Of a stretch of 64,000 nucleotides of DNA, positions 17,637 through 27,047 are shown piece after piece (position 1 is the first letter of the stretch; each line of letters opens with the position of its first letter). The stretch comes from an uncultured Opitutia bacterium (GTDB lineage: Bacteria > Verrucomicrobiota > Verrucomicrobiia > Opitutales > Opitutaceae): positions 1 through 64,000 of the forward strand of contig CAIRTK010000037.1 of NCBI GenBank assembly GCA_903881475.1, in the 5' to 3' direction. The translations under genes and the position numbers were made by a program. Below the pieces are notes generated by a model, which saw only the letters and a program-made list of their open reading frames with translations, was not told where the DNA came from and ran no database searches.

Positions 17637-17781
17637 AGTTCGCCGTTGGGAGATCGGAGATCGAAATTACCCCGGGCACCTATCCGGTACGCTGCGCGTC
17701 GCAGGCCGTGCCACGCGATGACCGGAGCGCAACGCACCCGGCCAAACCGAACTCCGATCCTCGAATTGCGATCGCCGAACT
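17637..17781. repeat. Imperfect inverted repeat, GGAGATCG type
   Basis: 17637-17668 (AGTTCGCCGTTGGGAGATCG) and 17750-17781 are imperfect inverse copies rich in GATCG words. Similar words without a partner occur near 10730 and 45088. It fills the gap between the XRE gene and the convergent DUF255 gene. Confidence 0.55.
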
Positions 17782-17784
17782 GCG

Positions 17785-20049
17785 TCATGCGCGCAGCGCG
17801 CGACGCAGTTCCTCCGGCTCCGTCACCGGCGCCTGGCAGGTGAAATGTTCGCAGACATAAGCTGTGGCGCGCCCGCCCAGCGGCTTCATCTCCGCCAGCC
17901 ACGGAGCCCGCCCCGCCAGCCACGCCCGATCCTGCTCGCTGCGCACCGCGAGCACCACCCGCCGGGGCCCGAGCCGCTCATGCAGCACCGCCCCCAGCGC
18001 GCGAAAATCCTCCCGGTCCGGCTCGCCGGCGAGCACCACCTGCCGCGGCGGCTCCAGCGCCAGGGCCACCGCGCACAACATCGCCGGCATCGCGTGCGGC
18101 GTGCCGCTCCACTGCGGACGAAAGGCTTCGATCGTCCGCAGGGCCCGCCGGCCCAAGGCCTCGTCGTTCAGCATCGCCGACAGCCGCAACAGGTTCATCG
18201 CCGCGACGGAACTGGGCGCCGGCTCCGCGCCGTCGTAGTCTTCCTTCAGCCGGAGCACGATCGAAGCGTCGCCTTCCGGCGAATTGAAATAGCCGCCGCC
18301 ACTGCCCGGCGCCGGTCGAAGGGGCGCCTCATCCCAGAACCGGGCATCCATCGTCGCCTGCAACCGCTCGGCCCACTGCAGCCAGCGCAGTTCAAACGAG
18401 GCCTCGTACAGGTCGAGCAACCCCTGGATGAAATAGGCGTAGTCCTCCGCAAATCCCTCCGCGGCGCCCCGCCCTTCACGCCAGCTGCGGAACAGCACGC
18501 CGCGCGCCTCGTCGTATAGCTCGCGCCGCACAAATTCGGACGCCCGGACCGCGGCTTGAAGGTAGGGCGCAACCGCTGGGCGCGCCGAGTCCGACGGACG
18601 GCCCGGCGATCCGTCCCTACCCTCGGACAACCGCAATACTTGGTGGCCCTTCGCCAGGGCGGAAATCATCAGCCCGTTGTTCGCCGTGACGATCTTGTCG
18701 TCCAGCAACGGCCGAGGACGCCGGGCCCGCACTTCCCGCAGCATGGCCAGAGCCGCCAGCAGCCGGTCGCTCGCCTGCTCCGGCGTGAGACCGAACCGCG
18801 CCGCCGTCTCACCCAGCAACCGGCGCTGCGCGAGGATGTTCATCCCCGTAAATTCCCCGTGCGGATCCCGCGCCGCCTCCACGTTGCCCGCCTCCAGTAC
18901 CCCAAAGTGTGCCTCAAAAAAAGCCGCGCCCTCTCCCAGCACCGCTCGCAACTCCGCCGCCCCCCAAACATAAAACGCCCCCTCGACCTGCTCCGCATGT
19001 CCGTCCCCGCTCCCTTCGCCTTTCTCCCCGCTCCCGCGTGCCGTCTCCGGCGGCACGCTATCCGCATCCTCCGCCGTATAAAACCCGCCCGCCGGGCTGG
19101 TCAGGTCGCGCCGCACATAGTCGAAGATATCGCGCGCCATCCAGGCATACCGCTCGTCACCCGTCGCCTGCCGTGCCTCCAGGCAGTTGATCGCGATCTG
19201 CGCCTGGTCGTAGAGCATTTTCTCGAAGTGCGGCACAAACCACGCCTCGTCCACCGAGTAGCGGTGATACCCGCCGCCGATGTGGTCGTGGATCCCGCCA
19301 GCCGCCATGGCGCGCAGCGTCGCCCCCGCCAGCTTCACCGCCTCGGCGCCGGATTCGCTCGCCACGCCCTGGATTGCCGCGCAGCGGAACAGGAAATCGA
19401 GGTTCGACGCCCGCGGAAATTTTGGCGCGCTGCCAAACCCGCCGTGCGCCGGGTCGAACGCCTCGAAGTAATACTGGAAGCACTTCTCAAACGCCGTGCC
19501 GCCCGCGATCGTGAGGTCGTCCGCCGACGGTTCCGGCGTTTTATCCAAATAATGCTCCCGCAGCACCGCGATCGCGCGGTCGCCCTCGGCGACCAGCTTC
19601 GCGCGCTCCTCGCGCCAGCCGCGCGCAATGGTACGCAGGATCGAGGGAAAACCCGCCCGCCCGTGCCGGTCTTCCGGCGGGAAATACGTGCCGCCGTAAA
19701 AGGGCTTCAGTTCCGGCGTCAGCCACGCGCTCAGCGGCCAGCCGCCATGGCCGGTCATCGCCTGCACATAGGTCATGTAGACCTTGTCCACATCCGGCCG
19801 CTCCTCGCGGTCCACCTTGATCGACACAAAATGCTCGTTGAGGATCGCGGCTGTCTCCGCGTTCTCAAAGGACTCGTGCGCCATCACGTGACACCAGTGG
19901 CAGGTCGAGTAGCCGATACTCAGGAAGATCGGCTTCTGCTCCGCCCGCGCCTGCGCAAACGCCGCCGCGCCCCACGGCAGCCAGTGCACGGGATTTTCCG
20001 CATGCTGCAGCAGATAAGGCGATTTCTCGTGGGCGAGGGCGTTGGACAT
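17785..20049 (-). CDS. DUF255 thioredoxin-like / N-acylglucosamine-epimerase-like protein (SSP411/YyaL family)
   Basis: 754 residues from the ATG at 20049. The N-terminal thioredoxin-like domain opens with [20 protein letters not shown] and has the CHWCHVM motif (Cys50, Cys53). An (alpha/alpha)6-barrel domain follows. Family members are cytosolic and their function is not settled. A run near residues 472-496 ([18 protein letters not shown]) looks like translated repeat DNA inserted in the barrel; see the repeat entry at 18561. Otherwise the length is typical for the family. Confidence 0.9.
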   Translation of the reverse strand: MSNALAHEKSPYLLQHAENPVHWLPWGAAAFAQARAEQKPIFLSIGYSTCHWCHVMAHESFENAETAAILNEHFVSIKVDREERPDVDKVYMTYVQAMTGHGGWPLSAWLTPELKPFYGGTYFPPEDRHGRAGFPSILRTIARGWREERAKLVAEGDRAIAVLREHYLDKTPEPSADDLTIAGGTAFEKCFQYYFEAFDPAHGGFGSAPKFPRASNLDFLFRCAAIQGVASESGAEAVKLAGATLRAMAAGGIHDHIGGGYHRYSVDEAWFVPHFEKMLYDQAQIAINCLEARQATGDERYAWMARDIFDYVRRDLTSPAGGFYTAEDADSVPPETARGSGEKGEGSGDGHAEQVEGAFYVWGAAELRAVLGEGAAFFEAHFGVLEAGNVEAARDPHGEFTGMNILAQRRLLGETAARFGLTPEQASDRLLAALAMLREVRARRPRPLLDDKIVTANNGLMISALAKGHQVLRLSEGRDGSPGRPSDSARPAVAPYLQAAVRASEFVRRELYDEARGVLFRSWREGRGAAEGFAEDYAYFIQGLLDLYEASFELRWLQWAERLQATMDARFWDEAPLRPAPGSGGGYFNSPEGDASIVLRLKEDYDGAEPAPSSVAAMNLLRLSAMLNDEALGRRALRTIEAFRPQWSGTPHAMPAMLCAVALALEPPRQVVLAGEPDREDFRALGAVLHERLGPRRVVLAVRSEQDRAWLAGRAPWLAEMKPLGGRATAYVCEHFTCQAPVTEPEELRRALRA
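18561..18632. repeat. Intergenic-type repeat embedded in frame in the DUF255 gene
   Basis: GGTAGGGCG at 18561-18569 faces GTCCCTACC at 18624-18632, with GACGGACGGCCCGGCGATCC between. The GGTAGGG...CCCTACC edges match the spacer elements at 40800, 36727 and 59986. The length is a multiple of three, so the gene stays open across it. Confidence 0.55.
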
Positions 20050-20062
20050 GGGTGAAGAGTGG

Positions 20063-20141
20063 AAGCGCAAAGACGCCAAGGTGCAAAGCGCAGAAGCGAA
20101 AAACCTTCGCTCCGTCTTCGCGGCTTCGCCTCTTCGCGTTT
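20063..20141. repeat. Inverted repeat, GCGCAAAGACGCCAAGG type
   Basis: 20063-20100 and 20106-20141 form a long imperfect stem with a five-base loop. It shares AAAGACGCCAAGG with the inner repeat at 441-529. It lies between the deoxyhypusine-synthase-like stop and the DUF255 start. Confidence 0.78.
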
Positions 20142-20147
20142 AACCCC

Positions 20148-21194
20148 TCACTTCCCCAGCACCCACGAAAAGATCAGCGGGGCCACGATCGTCGCGTCGC
20201 TCTCCACGATGAACTTCGGCGTCTTCGCGCCGAGCTTGCCCCACGTGATCTTCTCGTTGGGCACCGCGCCGGAATAGCTGCCGTAACTCGTCGTCGAATC
20301 GCTGATCTGCGCGAAGTAGCCCCACAGCGGCACGCCCGTGCGCTGCAGGTCCTGGTGCAGCATGGGCACGACGCAGATCGGAAAATCACCCGCGATGCCG
20401 CCGCCGATCTGGAAGAACCCGATGCTACCCTCGCCGTTGCGCAGGAGCTTCGCCGTCTTCGTGTACCACTCCGCCAGCACGGCCATGTACTCGATGCCGG
20501 TGCGGACGGTGTGGACGTTTTTGATTTCCCCGGTGATGACCCGGCCGGCGTACATGTTGCCCAGCGTCGCGTCCTCCCAGCCCGGGACGATCATCGGCAG
20601 ATTCTTCTCGCAGGCGGCCAGCATCCACGAGTTCTTCGGGTCAATCTGGTAGCTCGGCTTCAGTTTTCCGCCGCGAAGAATCTTGTACATGAACTCGTGC
20701 GGGAAATAGCGCTCCCCGGCCCGGTCCGCCTTCGTCCACTCGTCGGCCACCACGGCCTCGATGCGGCGCATCGCCTCCATCTCGGGAATGCAGGTGTCCG
20801 TCACGCGGTTCATGTGCCGGTCCAGCAGGTCCTGTTCGTCCGCCGCGGTGAGGTGCCGGTAATGCGGCACCCGCTCGTAGTAGTCATGCGCGACAAGGTT
20901 GAAGATGTCCTCCTCCAGGTTCGCGCCCGTGCAGACGATGGCATGGACCTTGTCCTTTCGGATCATCTCCGCGAGCGAGATGCCCAGCTCGGCGGTCGAC
21001 ATGGCGCCGGCGAGCGTAACCAGCATCTTGCCGCCGGCGGCGAGGTGCGTCTCGTAGCCCTTCGCAGCGTCCAGCAGCGCGGCGGCGTTGAAGTGGCGGT
21101 AGTGCTGGGCAATGAATTTGGAAACCGGGCCTTTTTTGGCCGCGAGGGCGGCGTTGACCGCCTCCGGCTTCACTTTGGCTTTCTTGGCTTTCAT
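20148..21194 (-). CDS. Deoxyhypusine synthase-like protein
   Basis: 348 residues of the deoxyhypusine synthase superfamily: LAGAMSTAELGISLAEMI, CTGANLEED, and near the end SGAVPNEKITWGKLG, in which Lys320 aligns with the Schiff-base lysine of the eukaryotic enzyme. In eukaryotes and archaea this enzyme modifies eIF5A with spermidine. Bacteria lack that pathway, and characterised bacterial relatives work on polyamines, for example making homospermidine. A polyamine role is therefore likely but not shown. No polyamine gene is adjacent. Confidence 0.88.
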   Translation of the reverse strand: MKAKKAKVKPEAVNAALAAKKGPVSKFIAQHYRHFNAAALLDAAKGYETHLAAGGKMLVTLAGAMSTAELGISLAEMIRKDKVHAIVCTGANLEEDIFNLVAHDYYERVPHYRHLTAADEQDLLDRHMNRVTDTCIPEMEAMRRIEAVVADEWTKADRAGERYFPHEFMYKILRGGKLKPSYQIDPKNSWMLAACEKNLPMIVPGWEDATLGNMYAGRVITGEIKNVHTVRTGIEYMAVLAEWYTKTAKLLRNGEGSIGFFQIGGGIAGDFPICVVPMLHQDLQRTGVPLWGYFAQISDSTTSYGSYSGAVPNEKITWGKLGAKTPKFIVESDATIVAPLIFSWVLGK

Positions 21195-21283
21195 AAAGGG
21201 GAAGCCTAGCAGCGGGCCTTTCCACTGGACACAAAAAACCGTCGCAACCGGGGGTTCCGTCGTCTTTTGTCGTTGGTTACCCG

Positions 21284-22195
21284 ATGTTTGCTTCGTTTCT
21301 AGCCGCCTTCTTCTTCGCCCTCAATGCCACCTGCGCCAGCCACAGCGTGCGGGCTCTGGGCGCCCTGCGCGCGAACCTCGGCCGGCTCATCGTCGCCGCC
21401 GTCATCCTGGGCCTGTTCGCCCATACCATCGGCCACGGTTTCGCCAGCGCCAGCCTCGGTTGGTTCCTATTGAGCGGGCTCATCGGGATGGGTCTGGGCG
21501 ACCTCGGTGTGTACGGCGCGCTGCCGCTGCTGGGCTCGCGACTGACCGTCCTCATGACGCAATGCCTCGCCGCCCCGATCGCCGCTCTCGGCGAGTGGCT
21601 CTGGCTCGGCACCAAGCTCACGACGCTCCAAATCACGTGGGGCAGCGTGATCCTGGTCGGCGTCGCCGTGGCCGTCATGCCAAGCAAGTCCAATCCGCCC
21701 AAAGTGCACGTCCGGCCCATTGGCTTTCTCTTCGGGTTCGTGGCCGCCGCCGGCCAGGGCTTCGGCGCGCTCGTCAGCCGCAAGGGCGTCACCGTCGCCA
21801 CCGCCGCCGGCGAGCACGTGGCCAACGCCACCTTCGGCCTCACCGCCACGTACCACCGCATCCTCGCGGGGTTGGTCTTCATCTCGCTCTGGTTCCTCGT
21901 GCTGCACCTGCTCCGCCGCCTCCCGCCCACACCCGTCGTCGCCCCGGCAGTCCGCCGCACGAGTCCGCGCTGGGTGCTCGCCAACGCCCTCGCCGGCCCG
22001 GTCGCAGGCGTCGGTTGCTATCAATGGGCGCTCGCCACCACGCCCAGCGGGCTCGTCCTGCCCATCGCCGCCACCACGCCGCTGCTGGCGATCCCCATCG
22101 CGTTCTGGCTCGAGGGCGACCGCCCCACCCGCCGCTCCATCGTCGGCGCCGTCATCGCCGTCGCCGGTTGCATTGCGCTCACGCTGAACCGCTGA
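21284..22195 (+). CDS. EamA/DMT-superfamily transporter
   Basis: 303 residues with about ten membrane helices in two homologous halves, each a five-helix EamA repeat (first half about 1-127, second from about 145). The second half ends GAVIAVAGCIALTLNR. These inner-membrane proteins export metabolites such as amino acids or purines; the substrate here is unknown. The start ATG at 21284 follows a short spacer from the divergent deoxyhypusine-synthase-like gene. Confidence 0.87.
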   Translation: MFASFLAAFFFALNATCASHSVRALGALRANLGRLIVAAVILGLFAHTIGHGFASASLGWFLLSGLIGMGLGDLGVYGALPLLGSRLTVLMTQCLAAPIAALGEWLWLGTKLTTLQITWGSVILVGVAVAVMPSKSNPPKVHVRPIGFLFGFVAAAGQGFGALVSRKGVTVATAAGEHVANATFGLTATYHRILAGLVFISLWFLVLHLLRRLPPTPVVAPAVRRTSPRWVLANALAGPVAGVGCYQWALATTPSGLVLPIAATTPLLAIPIAFWLEGDRPTRRSIVGAVIAVAGCIALTLNR

Positions 22196-22201
22196 GTTTC
22201 C

Positions 22202-22297
22202 ATCGCGGAGGCACCGAAGGAGGGAAAGACAGAGTAAGGCCGTTGGAGAAAAGGGGCGGTTTTCCGCCGCATTTCCGCTGCTCCGCGCTTCCGCGAT
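22202..22297. repeat. Inverted repeat, ATCGCGGAGG type
   Basis: ATCGCGGAGGCACCGAAGG at 22202 pairs imperfectly with 22272-22297 (CTTCCGCGAT end). It directly follows the EamA stop. A single matching arm is at 9658-9692. Confidence 0.7.
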
Positions 22298-22356
22298 CCC
22301 TTTTGGCGTTCGTGCATTGACGCCGGCCGCGGCATCCCGTGTGCTGGGTGGTTTCG

Positions 22357-24234
22357 ATGCTTACCATCGCCGACATTGCCAAGTCCTACGGCACCCGCGA
22401 ACTCTTCCGCGACGTGTCCTTGTTCGTCGCGCGCACCGACCGCTACGGCCTCGTCGGCCCCAATGGCGCGGGCAAATCCACCCTGTTCAACCTCATCCTT
22501 GGCGAGGAATCCCCTGACGAGGGCACCATCGAGTGGGAACGCGGTGCGGACTTCGGCTTTCTCCCCCAGGAAAGTGCGCCGGTCGGCGACGAGACCATCC
22601 TCCAGATCGCAACCGCCGGCAAGAAGCTCGCCCCGGAAAACGACGACGACTGGGACATCGACTGGACCCTCGAGCCCCGCGCCAAGAAAATCCTCGCCGG
22701 CCTCGGCTTCCGCGAAGGCGACCATGACAAGCTCGCCAAGACGTTTTCCGGCGGCTGGGTGATGCGCGCCCACCTCGCCCGGCTGCTCGTCAGCGAGCCC
22801 GCGCTCCTGATCCTCGACGAGCCGACCAACCACCTCGATCTCGAGGCCCTGCTCTGGTTCCAAGACTACCTCACACGCTACCCGGGCGGCCTGCTCCTCG
22901 TCTCCCACGACCGCGCCTTCCTCAACGCCCTCTGTACCGGCATCCTCGAGCTGCGCTACGGCACGCTCAACCGCTACACCGGCAACTACGACGACTACAT
23001 GCTGGAAAAGGAGGCCCGGAAGGAGCAGCAGGCCGCCGCCTTCAAGAACCAGCAGCGCGAGATCGCCCACCTCCAGAAATTCGTCGACCGCTTCGGCGCC
23101 AAGGCCTCGATGGCCTCGCGCGCGAAGTCCAAGGAAAAGCAGATCGAGCGCCTCCAGGAGGTCGCCGTCGAGGAGCCGACCGAGGATCTGAAGCGCGTGA
23201 ACTTCCGCTTCCCGCCGACCCCGCGCTCCGGCCTGCGCGTCATCTCGCTCAAGAAGGTCCAGCAGGCCTACGGCGACCACGTCGTCTACCGCGACCTCAA
23301 CTTCGAGGCCGAGCGCGGCCAGCGCATCGTGCTCGTCGGCCCCAACGGCGCGGGCAAGTCCACCCTACTCAAGATCCTCGCCGACGTAATCCCCATCCAG
23401 GGCGGCACGCGCGAACTCGGCAGCAACGTCTTCCCGGGCTACTTCGCGCAGAACCGCGCCGACAACCTCAAGCTCGACGCCACCGTGATGGACAACGTCA
23501 TGGAGCTGCGCACCGCGCAGAACGACCTCACCGAGCAGCAGGCGCGCACCATCCTCGGCGCGTTCCTGTTCCGGAAGGACGATGTCTTCAAGAAGGCCTC
23601 CGTGCTGTCCGGCGGCGAGAAGTCCCGGCTCGCGCTCGCCCGCCTCCTGGTCGATCCGCCGAATCTGCTCCTGATGGACGAGCCCACGACCCACCTCGAC
23701 ATCGCGTCGATCGACGCGCTCGTCCTCGCGCTCAAGCAGTACCAGGGCACGTTCATCTTCATCAGCCACGACGTGTACTTCATCCGTGCCCTCGCGACGA
23801 CCGTGCTGCACGTCCACTCGGGCCGGCTCACCCCCTACGCCGGCGACTATGACTACTATCTCGACAAGTCCAAGGCCTCCAACGCCCGCGCCGCACTGAC
23901 CGCCGGGTTCACGGACGCCCGCCCGAAGCAGGACAATGCGGGACCGGTGCCCTCACCTGTCACGAACGCCTCCCCGGCGTCCGTGAAGCGCGCCACGCCC
24001 AACGAGATCAAGAAACTCCACACCGAGGTTCACCGCCTGGAGGAGGAGGTCTCCAAGCTGGAGGCCAAGCAGAACGAACTCACCGCCGCACTGGAAGCGC
24101 CCGAAACCTACGCCGACAAGGGCAAGTTCCACCATCTCAACCACGAGCTCAGCACCCTGGTGGACCAGCTCAGCGCCGCCACCGCCGCCTGGGAAAAGGC
24201 CGCCGAAAAACTGGCCGAGGCCGAGAAAGGCTAA
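22357..24234 (+). CDS. ABC-F family ATPase
   Basis: 625 residues with two ABC domains and no membrane helices. Walker A is GPNGAGKST at about 34-42 and again at about 331; signatures are FSGGWVMRAHLARLL and LSGGEKSRLALARLL; Walker B regions are LLILDEPTNHLDL and LLLMDEPTTHLDI. The linker between domains and the C-terminal coiled coil (about 550-625) are typical of the Uup/EttA group, which act on ribosomes. Which subfamily it belongs to cannot be settled by eye. ATG 22357 is preferred over a GTG 18 bases upstream. Confidence 0.92.
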   Translation: MLTIADIAKSYGTRELFRDVSLFVARTDRYGLVGPNGAGKSTLFNLILGEESPDEGTIEWERGADFGFLPQESAPVGDETILQIATAGKKLAPENDDDWDIDWTLEPRAKKILAGLGFREGDHDKLAKTFSGGWVMRAHLARLLVSEPALLILDEPTNHLDLEALLWFQDYLTRYPGGLLLVSHDRAFLNALCTGILELRYGTLNRYTGNYDDYMLEKEARKEQQAAAFKNQQREIAHLQKFVDRFGAKASMASRAKSKEKQIERLQEVAVEEPTEDLKRVNFRFPPTPRSGLRVISLKKVQQAYGDHVVYRDLNFEAERGQRIVLVGPNGAGKSTLLKILADVIPIQGGTRELGSNVFPGYFAQNRADNLKLDATVMDNVMELRTAQNDLTEQQARTILGAFLFRKDDVFKKASVLSGGEKSRLALARLLVDPPNLLLMDEPTTHLDIASIDALVLALKQYQGTFIFISHDVYFIRALATTVLHVHSGRLTPYAGDYDYYLDKSKASNARAALTAGFTDARPKQDNAGPVPSPVTNASPASVKRATPNEIKKLHTEVHRLEEEVSKLEAKQNELTAALEAPETYADKGKFHHLNHELSTLVDQLSAATAAWEKAAEKLAEAEKG

Positions 24235-24238
24235 AGAC

Positions 24239-24313
24239 CGGTAGCAGCCGACGTCTGGAGGCTGAGAGCGATCGTCCGTGCCATGTCGGACGCCTTGTGT
24301 CGGCGGCTACCGG
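24239..24313. repeat. Inverted repeat, GTAGCAGCCGACG type
   Basis: CGGTAGCAGCCGACG at 24239 is mirrored by GTCGGCGGCTACCGG at 24299-24313. It starts five bases after the ABC-F stop, between convergent genes. It belongs to the family at 406 and 10767 but has a short loop without an inner repeat. Confidence 0.75.
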
Positions 24314-24341
24314 CCATCGCGTGATTCCGTCCTTCCGCGAT

Positions 24342-25658
24342 CTATCCGATCACTTCGTCGATCAGCTTCGGCGCGACTCCGGCCGTGTCCCCGATCACGA
24401 TCGCCTTGGCCAGCATCGCCTGCGCCTCTGCCAGTGCCGACTCGTCATTGGCGTGAATCACACCAAACGGCGCTCCAGCCTCGATGCGCTCGCCCACCTT
24501 CGCCAACTCGCTCACGCCCACGGCGTGGTCAACCGGGTCCGCCGCCTTCGCCCGGCCCGCCCCCAGCCGCAGCGCCGCGAGCGCCACGCCCATGGCATCC
24601 ACGCTTTGCACGAATCCCGCCCGGGCCGCCACCAGCGGCACCTTCAGCCTCGCCTGCGGCAGACGGCCCGGCTTGTCGACAACCCGCCCGTCGCCGCCCT
24701 GCCCGCTCACCATCGCGCGAAATTTTTCCAGCGCCGTGCCCTGCGCAATGCTCGCCTCAAGCTGCGCCCGGGCCGCCGCCTTGGTTTTTGCCACGCCGGC
24801 CAGCAGCAGCATCTGCTCTCCAATGGCGTAGGTGACCTCCATCGTGTCCACCGGACCCCGGCCCTTCAGGCAGTCGATGGACTCGGCCACTTCCAGCGCG
24901 TTTCCAACCGTCCGACCGAGCGGCTGCTCCATCGCCGTCATCACCGCCCGCGTCGGCTTGCCCATCGCCGTGGCCGCCGCCACCAGGGCGAGCGCCAGTT
25001 CGCGCGCCTTCACCTTCTCCGGCATGAAGGCGCCTCGGCCGAACTTCACGTCGAGCACCAGCACGTCGATGCCCTCCGCCAGTTTTTTGGAAAGGATGCT
25101 CGCACAGATGAGGGGGATGCTCTCCACCGTTCCGGTCACGTCGCGCAGCGCATAAAGTTTCTTGTCGGCCGGCGCGAGTTCCGCGGTCTGGCCGATCAGC
25201 GCGAGGCCGGACTTTTCCAGCTGCGCCCGGTACTCAGCGAGGGAGAGATTCACCCGGAAGCCGGGAATCGACTCCAACTTGTCGAGCGTGCCCCCGGTGT
25301 GCCCGAGCCCGCGGCCGGAAATCATCGGCACCGCCACACCGCAGGCGGCGATCATCGGGGCGAGATGCAGCGAGACCTTGTCGCCCACCCCACCGGTCGA
25401 GTGCTTGTCGGCCTTGGGCTTCCGCAGGCCGGATAGGTCCGCGACGATGCCCGAATGCATCATCGCCGAGGTCAGCCCGGCCGTTTCCTCCGGGGTCATG
25501 CCCCGGAGGAAAATCGCCATGAGCAGGGCCGACAGTTGGTAGTCGGCCCAGGAGCCATCCGTCGCCCCGCGCACGAATGACTGGATCTCCGCCGGCGTCA
25601 GCGCTCCGCCATCCCGCTTCCGGGCGATGATCTGCTGGGGAAAAAGGGCCGGGCTCAT
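24342..25658 (-). CDS. deoA: Thymidine / pyrimidine-nucleoside phosphorylase
   Basis: 438 residues, the usual family length. The signature KHSTGGVGDKVSLHLAP begins near residue 84, and SGRGLGHTGGTLDKLES follows. It cleaves thymidine or deoxyuridine with phosphate to give the free base and deoxyribose-1-phosphate. It is the last gene of a tight three-gene operon (4-base gap to the ABM gene). deoC and aldehyde dehydrogenases lie about 3-6 kb away, so a deoxynucleoside breakdown route is likely. No phosphopentomutase is seen in the window. Confidence 0.94.
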   Translation of the reverse strand: MSPALFPQQIIARKRDGGALTPAEIQSFVRGATDGSWADYQLSALLMAIFLRGMTPEETAGLTSAMMHSGIVADLSGLRKPKADKHSTGGVGDKVSLHLAPMIAACGVAVPMISGRGLGHTGGTLDKLESIPGFRVNLSLAEYRAQLEKSGLALIGQTAELAPADKKLYALRDVTGTVESIPLICASILSKKLAEGIDVLVLDVKFGRGAFMPEKVKARELALALVAAATAMGKPTRAVMTAMEQPLGRTVGNALEVAESIDCLKGRGPVDTMEVTYAIGEQMLLLAGVAKTKAAARAQLEASIAQGTALEKFRAMVSGQGGDGRVVDKPGRLPQARLKVPLVAARAGFVQSVDAMGVALAALRLGAGRAKAADPVDHAVGVSELAKVGERIEAGAPFGVIHANDESALAEAQAMLAKAIVIGDTAGVAPKLIDEVIG

Positions 25659-25662
25659 GCGG

Positions 25663-25998
25663 TCATTCCTTCCCGTAAGCTCGCTCCACTTTCGCCACGC
25701 GCACCGTGTAGTCGGCGTACCAGGCCTGCCGGCCGCCGCGCTGGGCCTTTTGATGCTCGGCGTCGCGCTTCCAGCCCTGGATGGAGGCCTCGTCGCGCCA
25801 GTAGCTCACGGTGATACCGGTGCCATCGGTCCCGCGAGTGCTTTCAATGCCGAGGAACCCCTCCTGCTTCGATCCCAGTTCCACCATGCGCTCGGCCATC
25901 GCCTCATAGCCGGCATCGCCCGGCGTGCGCCGCGAGGTGAAGATGACCGCATAATAAGGCGGCTCGGGGGTGCGGGCCGGTCCGGGGGAGGTGCTCAT
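25663..25998 (-). CDS. Antibiotic biosynthesis monooxygenase (ABM) domain protein
   Basis: 111 residues with the ferredoxin-like ABM pattern: YYAVIFTSRRT, AERMVELGSKQEGFLGIEST and ITVSYWRDEASIQGWKRDAE followed by H. The domain is often a small dimeric oxygenase or dehydrogenase of unknown substrate. It overlaps the upstream methyltransferase-like gene by four bases and lies four bases before deoA, so all three are probably co-translated. Confidence 0.87.
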   Translation of the reverse strand: MSTSPGPARTPEPPYYAVIFTSRRTPGDAGYEAMAERMVELGSKQEGFLGIESTRGTDGTGITVSYWRDEASIQGWKRDAEHQKAQRGGRQAWYADYTVRVAKVERAYGKE

Positions 25999-26708
25999 GA
26001 CAACATCCTTTTCAATCGCAGCGTCGTGCCGGTGCCGATGAAAAACTCATAGTCCACCGCCATGATTTCGCTGTCGATCCCGCCGGCCGCCAGGTTGGCC
26101 CGCAGCCGGTCCAGCCCCGGCCAGGGCTGCCCGTCCAATCCGCACAGGGGATGAATGCGCACCTCCTCCGCGCTGACCCGCACCAGTTCGCGGCAGGCCG
26201 CCGCGTGCCAGTCGAAATCAAAGCGCCCGGCATAGAGAAACAGCAGGTGCGCACAGAGCACGAGGCCGAAGGCCCGGTCGGCGAACGGCAGGTGCGGCAG
26301 CGCCGCGCCGACGTACCGGCCGTGCACAAAATAGTCCGCGTAATCGGCGAGAAACCGCGCGGCCGCGGCCCGCCGGTCCGCCTCCGCCGCGTCGATCGAG
26401 GCAAAGGAATAAAAGCGCAGCAGGTGCGGCTTGGCCCTCATCTGCGCAAACATGCGCGCGTAGTCCATCTGCACGTGGGCCGCGAGGGCGTCGGGCGTGC
26501 AGCCATAAAGCGGGTCGGACGCGACGGCGCGGGCGCCGAGCCGGCTGGCTTCCGCGGTGAACGATGACGGCCCGGCGGCCACGTCCAGCACCGCCCGGTC
26601 GCGGAGGGAATCCGGCTCAAGGCGGAAGAACTGGCGGTATTCGGCCAGCGTGCGGCCAAAGAAGGAAACGGCAGGAAGATCGAGGGTGGAAATGGAAGGG
26701 GAATTCAT
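25995..26708 (-). CDS. SAM-dependent methyltransferase-like protein
   Basis: 237 residues from the ATG at 26708. Motif I is AVLDVAAGPSSFTAEASRLG, followed by AVASDPLYG; the FGLVLCAHLLFLY region fits motif IV. Similar proteins appear as class I methyltransferases, but the substrate is unknown. It is the first gene of the operon with the ABM protein and deoA. Upstream, on the same strand, are a terminator and a small Trp-containing open frame. Confidence 0.8.
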   Translation of the reverse strand: MNSPSISTLDLPAVSFFGRTLAEYRQFFRLEPDSLRDRAVLDVAAGPSSFTAEASRLGARAVASDPLYGCTPDALAAHVQMDYARMFAQMRAKPHLLRFYSFASIDAAEADRRAAAARFLADYADYFVHGRYVGAALPHLPFADRAFGLVLCAHLLFLYAGRFDFDWHAAACRELVRVSAEEVRIHPLCGLDGQPWPGLDRLRANLAAGGIDSEIMAVDYEFFIGTGTTLRLKRMLS

Positions 26709-26737
26709 GGCTGGCAGGGAGACGGACGGGTGGATCA

Positions 26738-26769
26738 ACAAAAAAACCCAACTCGGCGGGAGTTGGGTT
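26738..26769 (-). terminator. Intrinsic terminator upstream of the methyltransferase-ABM-deoA operon
   Basis: Read on the minus strand, AACCCAACT pairs with AGTTGGGTT across a 7-base loop and is followed by seven T. It ends 30 bases before the methyltransferase ATG. A second hairpin, GCGGGCGA pairing with TCGCCCGC at 26782-26799 and followed by four T, lies just upstream. Tandem hairpins before a gene suggest premature termination control. Confidence 0.85.
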
Positions 26770-26815
26770 CGGCGGGGAAAAGCGGGCGATTTCGCCCGCG
26801 CGCGCGTTCAGCGCG

Positions 26816-26908
26816 TCACCATCGCCGGTTCGATCCACGCCACCACGCCACGCCGGCGGCAGCCAAGCCGGCTGCCAGACCCTGCGTGCGTTGCGAAATC
26901 AAATTCAT
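26816..26908 (-). CDS. Putative 30-residue leader peptide rich in Trp
   Basis: An ATG at 26908 opens a 30-codon frame that ends at 26816, about 17 bases before the first of two hairpins. The end reads GVAWWRGSNRRW: three Trp codons, two in tandem, close to the stop. This is the layout of a transcription-attenuation leader peptide. No ribosome site is seen and the downstream genes are not known Trp genes, so the call is tentative. Confidence 0.35.
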   Translation of the reverse strand: MNLISQRTQGLAAGLAAAGVAWWRGSNRRW

Positions 26909-27047
26909 AACGGCGTGATGCGTGCCGGCCCGGGCTGAGGCAAGCGGAAAACGGCAAAGGGTGGGCAGCCACGTCCCATGCCTGCCTGAGTCAGGCGCGG
27001 GACTCAGTTGAAAGCGCGCACCGACGAATGGACCGCGCGGCAAAAAT

